From contig DCHB01000032.1 in NCBI GenBank assembly GCA_002314685.1, positions 1 to 6,015 of the forward strand: 6,015 nucleotides of DNA. The letters are read 5' to 3'. A model generated the notes under the pieces. That model was given only the letters and a program-made list of their open reading frames with translations, was not told where the DNA came from and did not search any database. Of this stretch, positions 1 to 5,991 are shown one piece after another. Position numbers and translations under genes: made by a program. The stretch is from Clostridiales bacterium UBA1763. GTDB lineage: Bacteria; Bacillota; Clostridia; Oscillospirales; Oscillospiraceae. Position 1 is the first letter of the stretch. Every line of letters begins with the position of its first letter.

Positions 1-736
1 CGCCGTCAAGCTGTACCATGGGACGAATTTCGGGAGGAATAACGGGCAGAATGTCAATAATCATCCATTCGGGCTTGTTGCCGCTCTGCTTGAATGCCTC
101 GACAACCTCGAGACGCTTGACAATCTTCGCCTTCTTCTGACCCGAGGCATTCTGAAGCTCTTCGCGGAGCTCAGCGGAGAGCTTTTCGCAGTCAATCTGC
201 TGAAGGAGCTTCTTGATTGCTTCTGCGCCCATGCCTGCGTCAAAGTCATCCTCGTACTTCTCGCGCATATCGCGGTACTCTTTTTCGGTGAGTATCTGAC
301 ATCTTTCAAGCGGAGTGAAGCCGGGGTCGGTTACTATATAATTTGCAAAGTACAGAACCTTCTCGAGAATTCTCGGAGTGAGGTCTAAAAGCAGACCCAT
401 GCGGCTGGGTATTCCCTTGAAGTACCAGATATGAGATACAGGAGCTGCAAGCTCAATATGTCCCATGCGTTCACGGCGAACCTTGCTCTTGGTGACTTCA
501 ACGCCGCAGCGGTCACAGATTTTGCCCTTATAGCGAATCTTCTTGTACTTTCCGCAGTGGCATTCCCAGTCCTTGGTCGGTCCGAAAATACGCTCGCAGA
601 AAAGTCCGTCACGCTCGGGCTTTAAGGTGCGGTAGTTAATGGTCTCTGGCTTGGTGACCTCGCCGGAGGACCATGAAAGAATCATTTCAGGGGAGGCAAT
701 GCCTATTTTGATGGCGTCAAACGGTGTGTAACTCAT
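1..736 (-). CDS. rpoC: DNA-directed RNA polymerase subunit beta prime, N-terminal part (partial)
   Basis: This is the beginning of the largest catalytic subunit of bacterial RNA polymerase, which acts in the core enzyme in the cytoplasm. I translated the minus strand from the ATG at 736 to the window edge and obtained 245 codons with no stop; the gene continues past position 1. The protein begins MSYTPFDAIKIGIASPEMI, a typical beta prime start. It carries the N-terminal clamp zinc site as C59-x-C61 and C74-x2-C77, followed by the conserved GVEVTKSKVRRERMGHI and HIWYFKGIPSRMG segments. The stretch ILPVIPPEIRPMVQLDG at 229-245 leads toward the conserved clamp/lid region. The active-site NADFDGD motif lies outside the window. 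The start lies 2 bp after the rpoB stop and has an AGGAGG ribosome binding site, so it is almost certainly co-transcribed with rpoB. Nothing looks truncated except by the window edge. Confidence 0.98.
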   Translation of the reverse strand, partial: MSYTPFDAIKIGIASPEMILSWSSGEVTKPETINYRTLKPERDGLFCERIFGPTKDWECHCGKYKKIRYKGKICDRCGVEVTKSKVRRERMGHIELAAPVSHIWYFKGIPSRMGLLLDLTPRILEKVLYFANYIVTDPGFTPLERCQILTEKEYRDMREKYEDDFDAGMGAEAIKKLLQQIDCEKLSAELREELQNASGQKKAKIVKRLEVVEAFKQSGNKPEWMIIDILPVIPPEIRPMVQLDG

Positions 737-738
737 TA

Positions 739-3700
739 TTATTCATCCTCCTCACTGTAATCGTTGGCATCGAAGTTGAAGCCTTCATCTTCCTGCTCGG
801 GAATATCCTCGATCGAGTAGCCCTCCTCAACGATTTCCTCGTCGCTTGAGTAGCTGTCGAACATTTCGTCCTTTACGCCGGGGATGAATTCATCTTCTTC
901 GTCGTCCTTAAGCTCAATTTCCTCGCCGTCCTTGTCGAGTACCTTAATGTCGAGACACAGTGACTGCAGCTCCTTGACAAGTACCTTGAAGGATTCGGGA
1001 ACACCGGGCTGAGGAATGTTGTTGCCCTTTACAATGCTCTCATAGGTGCGTACACGGCCTGTTACATCGTCGGACTTGACGGTGAGGATCTCCTGCAGAG
1101 TGTATGCCGCGCCGTATGCTTCGAGAGCCCAGACTTCCATTTCGCCGAAGCGCTGACCGCCGAACTGAGCCTTGCCGCCGAGAGGCTGCTGAGTTACAAG
1201 GCTGTAGGGGCCTGTGGAACGGGCATGAATCTTATCATCAACGAGGTGGTGCAGCTTGAGGAAGTAAACCCAGCCGACAGTGACATCGTTATCGAACTTT
1301 TCACCTGTACGACCGTCGTAAAGCTCGCTCTTGCCGTCCTCACGCAGACCTGCCTGACGCAGAGTCTCTCGGATTGTTGCCTCGTTTGCGCCGTTGAATA
1401 TAGGAGTTGCAACCTTCCAGCCGAGTGCCTGTGCGGCGTAGCCGAGGTGAACCTCGAGCACCTGACCGATATTCATTCGGGAAGGAACACCCAGAGGATT
1501 AAGAACTATATCCAGCGGTGTGCCGTCGGGCAGATAAGGCATATCCTCACGGGGAAGGATGCGGGAAACAACGCCCTTGTTACCGTGACGGCCCGCCATC
1601 TTATCGCCGACGGAAATCTTACGCTTCTGTGCAATATATACTCTGACGACTTCGTTTACGCCGGGGCTCATCTCGTCGCCGTTTTCTCTTGTAAAGCGCT
1701 TTACATCAACAATGATGCCGCTTTCGCCGTGAGGTACCTTAAGCGAGGTATCGCGGACTTCTCTTGCCTTTTCGCCGAAGATTGCACGGAGCAGTCTCTC
1801 CTCAGCGGTGAGGTCGGTCTCGCCCTTGGGAGTGACCTTGCCGACGAGTATATCGCCCGCACGCACCTCTGCGCCGACTGTGATTATGCCGCGCTCGTCG
1901 AGATACTTGAGTGCATCGTCGCCGACACCGGGAATATCGCGGGTAATTTCCTCGGGTCCGAGCTTGGTATCGCGTGCATCGCACTCGTACTCCTCGATAT
2001 GGATAGAGGTGAAAACATCCTCCATAACAAGGCGCTCGTTAAGCAGGATAGCGTCCTCGTAGTTGTAGCCTTCCCAAGTCATGAAGCCGACGAGAATGTT
2101 CTTGCCGAGAGAAATCTCGCCCTGGCTGGTGCTGGGACCGTCTGCAATTACGTCGCCTTCCTTGACGCGATCGCCGAGAGACACGATAGGTCTCTGGTTT
2201 ACGCAGGTGCCCTGGTTGCTGCGGGCAAACTTTATGAGCTTGTAGCTCTTGATTTCGCCTGCATCGTATTTAATGGTGACATTCTGTGCATCGGAACGGA
2301 TGACCTCGCCGTCGCCCTCTGCGAGGACAACAACGCCTGAGTCAACAGCGCACTTATGCTCAATGCCCGTTGCGACGATAGGTGCCTGAGTTACCATGAG
2401 AGGAACTGCCTGACGCTGCATGTTTGCGCCCATCAGTGCACGGTTTGCGTCGTCGTTTTCAAGGAACGGAATCATTGCGGTTGCAATGGATACCATCATA
2501 CGCGGGCTGATGTCGATATAGTCAACGCGCTCACGGTCAACCTCGATGATCTCATCGCGGTGACGGCAGGTGATACGCTTATTGATAAGACAGCCGTTTT
2601 CGTCGCGGGGCTCGGTTGCGGGAGCTACAATGTAGTTATCCTCAACGTCTGCTGTCATGTACTCGACCTCGTCGGTTACACGGCAGGTGCCCTTCTCTAC
2701 CTTCTGGAAGGGTGCAACGAGGAAGCCGTACTCATTGGTGCGTGCGTAGGATGCGAGGTAGGAGATAAGTCCGATGTTAGGACCTTCGGGAGTCTCAATC
2801 GGGCACAGACGGCCGTAATGGCTGTAGTGTACGTCTCGGACGTCGAAGGATGCGCGCTCTCTCGAAAGACCGCCGGGGCCGAGTGCGGACATACGGCGCT
2901 TATGAGTAAGCTCGGACAGGGGGTTTGTCTGGTCCATGAACTGCGACAGCGGTGAGGAGCCGAAGAACTCCTTGATTGCCGCGGTTACGGGACGGATATT
3001 GATAAGGCTCTGCGGGGTGACAATGTCAAGGTCCTGCAGGGTCATGCGCTCGCGGATAACGCGCTCCATACGGCTAAAGCCGATGCGGAACTGATTTTGC
3101 AGAAGCTCACCGACACAGCGTACACGGCGGTTGCCGAGGTGGTCGATATCGTCCTTATTGCCGATGCCGTAGGCAAGGCAGTTGAGGTAGTTGACGGATG
3201 CGAACATATCGTCAGCAACAATGTGCTTGGGAACGAGAAGGTCGATATTCTCGAGGATTGCTTCCTTGAGTGCCTCGCCCTCGTACTGCTCAAGCAGACC
3301 GTTAAGGACTATGCCTCTGACCTTTTCCTTGATGCCGAGCTCGGCGGGGTCAAAGTCAACATAGTTTGCAAGGTTTACCATGCCGTTGGAGAATACGCGG
3401 ACGGTCTTGCCCTCTACATTGAGATATACGTCAATAACGTCGGCATTGTCAATCTTCTCGGCAAGCTCGCGGGAGATGACCTCGCCTGCCTCGGCGATAA
3501 TCTCGCCTGTGCGGGCGTCTGCAACGGGCATTGCAAGCTCAAAGCCGACAATACGGCCGCGAAGTGCGAGCTTCTTGTTGAACTTGTATCTGCCGACATT
3601 GGAGATGTCGTAACGGCGGCGGTCAAAGAACAGACCCTCCAAAAGTGCCTCAGCACTCTCAACAGTGGGAGGATCGCCCGGGCGGAGCTTGCGGTATATC

Positions 3701-4461
3701 TCGATGAGGCACTCATCGCGGTTTGCGGTGGTGTCCTTGTCGATAGTTACATTGATGCGCTCGTCATCGCCGAAGATTTCCTTAAGACGCTCGTTTGTGG
3801 TAGCACCGACTATTGTATCGGGAGTGCAGGAAAGCCATGTTTCGGGCTTTGAAGCATCGTACTTGCCCATTGCCTTGAGGAACCATGTGATGGGCAGCTT
3901 GCGGTTTTTATCAATACGGACATAGAAAACGTCGTTTGCATCGGTCTCGTACTCGAGCCATGCGCCGTGATAAGGAATGACGGTTGCGGCATAAAGGCTT
4001 GTCATGCTGCGGTCGGTGGTCTTATCGTAGTACACGCCGGGGGAACGGACTATCTGGGAAACAATAACGCGCTCGGCACCGTTAATAACGAAGGTACCGC
4101 CCGCTGTCATAAGCGGGAAGTCGCCCATGAAAATTTCCTGCTCCTTGATTTCCTGCGTCTCGAGATTGCGCAGACGGACGCTGACCTTCAGCGGTGCGGC
4201 ATACGTTGCATCTCTTGCCTTGCACTCCTCCTCAGAGTACTTGGGCTTCTCGTCCATGGAATAGTCAATGAAGCTCAGCTCAAGCTTTCCGCTGTAGTCG
4301 GTGACAGCGTCGGTATCCTTAAATACCTCACGCAGACCGGTTTCAAGAAACCATTTGTATGACTTCTTCTGAATCTCCAGCAGATTGGGCATGTCCTGGA
4401 TCTCTTCGTATCTTGCAAAGCTCTTTCTGAGAGTTTTGCCGTAGAGAACATCTTTCGGCAT
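739..4461 (-). CDS. rpoB: DNA-directed RNA polymerase subunit beta, complete
   Basis: This is the beta subunit of RNA polymerase core, which forms one jaw of the active-site cleft and the rifampicin pocket. The ATG at 4461 gives 1240 residues starting MPKDVLYGKTLRKSF. It was preferred over the in-frame ATG at 4518 because AAGGAG sits 9 nt upstream of it and the added 19 residues resemble nothing in the family. In order: N-terminal protrusion with FMGDFPLMTAGGTFVINGAE (111-130) and IVRSPGVYY; lobe domain to about 400; DDIDHLGNRRVR (437-448); rifampicin region (501-527); HYGRLCPIETPEGPNIGLI (548-566); ANMQRQAVP; GYNYED (798-803, E802 and D803 near the active site); GDKMAGRHGNKG (952-963, with K954 and K962 the conserved active-site lysines); and GGQRFGEMEVWALEAYGAA near the clamp anchor. 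An acidic tail fills the last 60 or so residues. Length and motifs fit Firmicutes RpoB, with no frameshift. It appears to head a transcription unit with rpoC. Confidence 0.99.
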   Translation of the reverse strand: MPKDVLYGKTLRKSFARYEEIQDMPNLLEIQKKSYKWFLETGLREVFKDTDAVTDYSGKLELSFIDYSMDEKPKYSEEECKARDATYAAPLKVSVRLRNLETQEIKEQEIFMGDFPLMTAGGTFVINGAERVIVSQIVRSPGVYYDKTTDRSMTSLYAATVIPYHGAWLEYETDANDVFYVRIDKNRKLPITWFLKAMGKYDASKPETWLSCTPDTIVGATTNERLKEIFGDDERINVTIDKDTTANRDECLIEIYRKLRPGDPPTVESAEALLEGLFFDRRRYDISNVGRYKFNKKLALRGRIVGFELAMPVADARTGEIIAEAGEVISRELAEKIDNADVIDVYLNVEGKTVRVFSNGMVNLANYVDFDPAELGIKEKVRGIVLNGLLEQYEGEALKEAILENIDLLVPKHIVADDMFASVNYLNCLAYGIGNKDDIDHLGNRRVRCVGELLQNQFRIGFSRMERVIRERMTLQDLDIVTPQSLINIRPVTAAIKEFFGSSPLSQFMDQTNPLSELTHKRRMSALGPGGLSRERASFDVRDVHYSHYGRLCPIETPEGPNIGLISYLASYARTNEYGFLVAPFQKVEKGTCRVTDEVEYMTADVEDNYIVAPATEPRDENGCLINKRITCRHRDEIIEVDRERVDYIDISPRMMVSIATAMIPFLENDDANRALMGANMQRQAVPLMVTQAPIVATGIEHKCAVDSGVVVLAEGDGEVIRSDAQNVTIKYDAGEIKSYKLIKFARSNQGTCVNQRPIVSLGDRVKEGDVIADGPSTSQGEISLGKNILVGFMTWEGYNYEDAILLNERLVMEDVFTSIHIEEYECDARDTKLGPEEITRDIPGVGDDALKYLDERGIITVGAEVRAGDILVGKVTPKGETDLTAEERLLRAIFGEKAREVRDTSLKVPHGESGIIVDVKRFTRENGDEMSPGVNEVVRVYIAQKRKISVGDKMAGRHGNKGVVSRILPREDMPYLPDGTPLDIVLNPLGVPSRMNIGQVLEVHLGYAAQALGWKVATPIFNGANEATIRETLRQAGLREDGKSELYDGRTGEKFDNDVTVGWVYFLKLHHLVDDKIHARSTGPYSLVTQQPLGGKAQFGGQRFGEMEVWALEAYGAAYTLQEILTVKSDDVTGRVRTYESIVKGNNIPQPGVPESFKVLVKELQSLCLDIKVLDKDGEEIELKDDEEDEFIPGVKDEMFDSYSSDEEIVEEGYSIEDIPEQEDEGFNFDANDYSEEDE
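742..930 (-). other. rpoB: Acidic C-terminal tail coding segment of RpoB
   Basis: Residues 1178 to 1240 follow the last conserved RpoB block and are dominated by Asp and Glu, with runs such as KDDEEDEF and the terminal YSEEDE. Firmicutes RpoB proteins commonly carry a variable acidic extension here, so this is a lineage feature rather than a fusion. It is probably disordered. The DNA encoding its end also contains the rpoC ribosome binding site. Confidence 0.75.
747..752 (-). promoter_or_regulatory. Ribosome binding site of rpoC inside the rpoB 3' end
   Basis: On the minus strand the perfect AGGAGG lies 10 nt before the rpoC ATG at 736, within the last codons of rpoB. Only two bases separate the rpoB TAA stop (739-741) from the rpoC start. 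Ribosomes finishing rpoB therefore cover the rpoC initiation site, consistent with translational coupling of the two subunits. Confidence 0.85.
2881..2961 (-). other. rpoB: Rifampicin-resistance determining region of rpoB
   Basis: Residues 501-527 of RpoB align without gaps to E. coli 507-533 (offset 6). The positions most often changed in resistant mutants keep the susceptible residues: D510 (E. coli D516), H520 (H526), S525 (S531), and L527 (L533). Q507 also matches Q513. Two residues differ from E. coli: P504 where E. coli has Q510, and T512 where it has N518; the Thr is common in Firmicutes. From this I infer a rifamycin-binding pocket of ordinary type, with the effect of P504 unknown. 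Confidence 0.9.
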
Positions 4462-4470
4462 TAGCACACA

Positions 4471-4476
4471 CTCCTT
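4471..4476 (-). promoter_or_regulatory. Ribosome binding site that fixes the rpoB start
   Basis: AAGGAG on the minus strand, 9 nt before the ATG at 4461. The longer in-frame ATG at 4518 has no comparable site and lies inside the leader hairpin, so this motif decides the start codon. Confidence 0.85.
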
Positions 4477-4489
4477 AAATAAGATTGAG

Positions 4490-4529
4490 AACACCCGGCT
4501 TAGTTGTTTGTTTTGCATAAGCCGGTGTT
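4490..4529 (-). promoter_or_regulatory. Leader hairpin upstream of rpoB
   Basis: A near-perfect inverted repeat: AACAC plus CGGCTTA (4490-4494 and 4496-4502, with one unpaired C at 4495) pairs with TAAGCCG plus GTGTT (4518-4529). This gives 12 base pairs around a 15-nt A/T-rich loop. In the rpoB mRNA the stem ends 13 nt before the ribosome binding site. The bases after it on the minus strand (CTCAATCTTATTT) are only mildly U-rich, so it is a poor terminator. It could be an mRNA-stability or processing element, or an attenuator. The structure is visible; the function is inferred. Confidence 0.6.
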
Positions 4530-4556
4530 GAATTTACGCTCGGATGGTGTTATATT
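4528..4556 (+). promoter_or_regulatory. Candidate plus-strand promoter toward the membrane protein gene
   Basis: TTGAAT (4528-4533, four of six consensus matches) and TATATT (4551-4556, five of six) are separated by exactly 17 bp. The start would fall near 4563. It is the best plus-strand promoter I could find in this gap, but the -35 is weak and A/T-rich intergenic DNA gives such matches by chance. A transcript from here would run across the rpoB promoter and reach the terminator at 4669-4700. Confidence 0.35.
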
Positions 4557-4562
4557 GTGATT

Positions 4563-4588
4563 GTAAACAATGGGATACTGGTGTTTAC
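4563..4588 (+). repeat. Inverted repeat at the 5' end of the candidate plus-strand leader
   Basis: GTAAACA (4563-4569) and TGTTTAC (4582-4588) are perfect 7-bp complements around a 12-nt loop. The left arm begins where the candidate plus-strand promoter would start transcription, so it could form a 5'-terminal hairpin in the RNA. It could instead be an operator-like dyad; no known regulator motif is recognised. Confidence 0.35.
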
Positions 4589-4599
4589 GGCACAAGATA

Positions 4600-4638
4600 A
4601 CATAGCAAGTTATTCTATCATTATGTATATAGCTATGT
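4600..4638. repeat. Inverted repeat overlapping the rpoB promoter
   Basis: ACATAGC (4600-4606) and GCTATGT (4632-4638) are perfect 7-bp complements. They flank the rpoB -10 region: the right arm overlaps the -35 box and the left arm overlaps the expected start point. The dyad could be a regulator binding site over the rpoB promoter or a stem in the plus-strand leader RNA. No factor is identified. Confidence 0.35.
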
Positions 4639-4641
4639 CAA
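4612..4641 (-). promoter_or_regulatory. Probable rpoBC promoter (sigma-A type)
   Basis: On the minus strand a perfect TTGACA (4636-4641) is followed after 18 bp by TAGAAT (4612-4617), which matches TATAAT at five of six positions. The sequence just upstream of the -35 (4642-4668) is A/T-rich and UP-element-like. Transcription would start near 4605 and give a leader of about 145 nt containing the hairpin at 4490-4529. This supports independent transcription of rpoBC, without an upstream ribosomal protein gene. Confidence 0.7.
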
Positions 4642-4668
4642 GAAATATTTTGTGAAAAATGGATTTTT

Positions 4669-4700
4669 CGGCGGTTGCTATAAGCTTCCGCCGTTTTTTT
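4669..4700 (+). terminator. Intrinsic terminator, plus strand, before the glycosyltransferase gene
   Basis: CGGCGG (4669-4674) pairs perfectly with CCGCCG (4688-4693). The 13-nt loop contains an inner GCT/AGC pairing, and the stem is followed immediately by seven T (4694-4700). This is the standard Rho-independent form for plus-strand transcripts. On the minus strand the flank reads AAAAATCC, so it is not bidirectional. No complete plus-strand gene precedes it in the window, so it may end a short RNA or a regulated leader. Confidence 0.7.
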
Positions 4701-4724
4701 GTGCATTTTGCGGGATTTAAGCCT

Positions 4725-5942
4725 ATGAAACTGTTTATGATAATTTCAATGCTCTTTGTTTTTGCCCTCGGTATTACGCTGTTATGGCGTGAGGGCTTGC
4801 TAAAAAATACGGTGCATTTTATCTTTGCCGCTCTGTTTATGGCGTGTGCCGTTATACTCAGGGCGTGTCTTTTCGATTTTGAAAGCAACGACTATCTCAT
4901 GTTTTTACAGCCGTGGACAGATTATTTCCGCGCTAACGGCGGTTTCCGTGCCGTCGGTGAGTCGGTTGGCAATTACAATCTGCCCTATCTGTATTTTCTC
5001 GCGCTGTTTTCCTATATAAATATAGATGAGCTTTATCTCATCAAGCTTTTATCGGTAACATTTGATGTTTTGCTTGCGTGGTCATGCGTTAAGCTTGCCT
5101 CGCTGTTTGAGCGTGGAAGGCTGAGGCTTATTGTCTGCTTTTTTGCGGTATTCCTCTGCCCTACCGTTGTATTAAACGGTGCGTACTGGGGGCAGTGCGA
5201 CAGCATTTACGCCTTCTTTGCCGTACTGAGCATTTATCTCGCCTTGAGCGACAGACCCGTCGATGCTATGATTGCAATTACCGCTTCGTTTGCGTTTAAG
5301 CTTCAGGCTGTGTTCGTTATGCCGATATTCTTTGTTTTCCTCGTTGCGAAGAAAATCAACTGGAAGCACCTCTTTGTATTTCCCCTTACATATTTAATAT
5401 TGATGTTCCCCGCCCTATTCGCAGGACGCAAGCTTTGGGACACGCTTATGCTTTATGTTTCTCAGGCGGGCACCGTGGGCGATGCTATGAACTATAATGC
5501 CCCGTCTCTGACCTCGATGTTTTCATGGGGTGACGGTGCCGAAATGTGGTCAAAGCTTCTCATTATAGCGGCATTTGCGTTTATGCTCGGCGTTTTCGCC
5601 TTTGCGATTATTGGACGCAAAAATCTTAATAAGCGCCTTATGTTCGGCATGGCGGTTTTGCTCGCAATCGCAATCCCCTATCTTTTGCCGCACATGCACG
5701 ACCGCTACTTCTTTGTCGCCGGTATGCTGTGCATTGTTCTTGCCGTCACGGATATGCGCTTCGGGCTCATGCCCGTATTTGCAGAGCTTGCATCACTGCA
5801 CTGCTATTACGCATATTTTTCGCGATATTATCTTGTTCCTCCGAGATTAGGCGGAGTCTTAATGCTGATAACTCTCCTGCTCGCAATCACCTATATTGAG
5901 ATAAATTACAAAAACAGCAAAAATTACGAAAATTATTCTTGA
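4725..5942 (+). CDS. Gpi18-like (COG5542) polytopic membrane glycosyltransferase, GT-C fold
   Basis: A 405-residue, strongly hydrophobic protein with about ten predicted membrane segments (for example 3-21, 30-48, 108-127, 133-152, 183-207, 215-233, 276-297, 305-321, 328-345, 376-392). The first extracytoplasmic loop has DFESNDY (51-57), acidic residues of the kind GT-C enzymes use for catalysis, then FLQPWTDYF and NYNLPYLY. Further family marks are GAYWGQCDSIY (152-162), FKLQAVFVMP (191-200), QAGT...NYNAPSL (247-262) and LPHMHDRYFF (321-330). These recall bacterial Gpi18-related mannosyltransferases, which use lipid-linked sugars outside the membrane; donor and acceptor here are unknown. I chose ATG 4725 because the in-frame ATG at 4659 would place a terminator hairpin in the coding region and has no ribosome binding site. 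The chosen start has only a weak GGGA 9 nt upstream. The gene is more A/T-rich than rpoB and ends in a polar tail. Confidence 0.8.
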   Translation: MKLFMIISMLFVFALGITLLWREGLLKNTVHFIFAALFMACAVILRACLFDFESNDYLMFLQPWTDYFRANGGFRAVGESVGNYNLPYLYFLALFSYINIDELYLIKLLSVTFDVLLAWSCVKLASLFERGRLRLIVCFFAVFLCPTVVLNGAYWGQCDSIYAFFAVLSIYLALSDRPVDAMIAITASFAFKLQAVFVMPIFFVFLVAKKINWKHLFVFPLTYLILMFPALFAGRKLWDTLMLYVSQAGTVGDAMNYNAPSLTSMFSWGDGAEMWSKLLIIAAFAFMLGVFAFAIIGRKNLNKRLMFGMAVLLAIAIPYLLPHMHDRYFFVAGMLCIVLAVTDMRFGLMPVFAELASLHCYYAYFSRYYLVPPRLGGVLMLITLLLAITYIEINYKNSKNYENYS

Positions 5943-5966
5943 CATTTCCCGTATGTCTGCTATAAT
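5901..5966 (+). promoter_or_regulatory. Strong promoter of tRNA-Leu, with UP-like A-tracts, inside the 3' end of the upstream gene
   Basis: A perfect TTGACA (5939-5944) and a perfect TATAAT (5961-5966) are separated by 16 bp, with TG at 5958-5959 giving an extended -10. Upstream lie three A-tracts (5910-5914, 5919-5923, 5929-5932) about 9 to 10 bp apart, as expected of an UP element or intrinsic bend. The expected start is near 5973, about 19 nt before the mature tRNA 5' end. The TGA stop of the glycosyltransferase gene (5940-5942) falls inside the -35 box. Confidence 0.88.
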
Positions 5967-5991
5967 AGCACTTGCCTTTGTTGAGGCGTAT

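Noticed and set aside
61..612. Short minus-strand frames (61-309 and 385-612) overlapping the left end
   Set aside because: They are other-frame shadows of the rpoC 5' region, whose own frame reads through with conserved beta prime sequence and its zinc-binding cysteines.
1225..2340. A 371-codon open frame on the plus strand, antisense to rpoB, with others at 2356-2955 and 3097-3852
   Set aside because: They lie wholly within the highly conserved rpoB coding region on the opposite strand. Their Cys-, Val- and Leu-rich translations match no recognisable family and have no ribosome binding sites. Long antisense frames are expected from the strong codon bias of rpoB.
4462..4518. N-terminal extension of RpoB to the in-frame ATG at 4518
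   Set aside because: The extra 19 residues are not RpoB-like, the ATG sits in a leader hairpin without a ribosome binding site, and a good AAGGAG precedes the ATG at 4461.
4490..4529. The rpoB leader hairpin as an intrinsic terminator for minus-strand transcripts
   Set aside because: The bases after the stem do not form a U-run and the rpoB ribosome binding site follows within 13 nt, so it is called a leader hairpin rather than a terminator.
4560..4571. Short dyad ATTGT-AA-ACAAT as a possible operator
   Set aside because: Five-base arms in A/T-rich DNA are common by chance and match no regulator consensus I know. The overlapping GTAAACA/TGTTTAC repeat is the better structure.
5172..5369. 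Small minus-strand frame inside the glycosyltransferase gene
   Set aside because: No ribosome binding site or recognisable product, and it lies opposite conserved family motifs (the WGQCDSIY and FKLQA regions).
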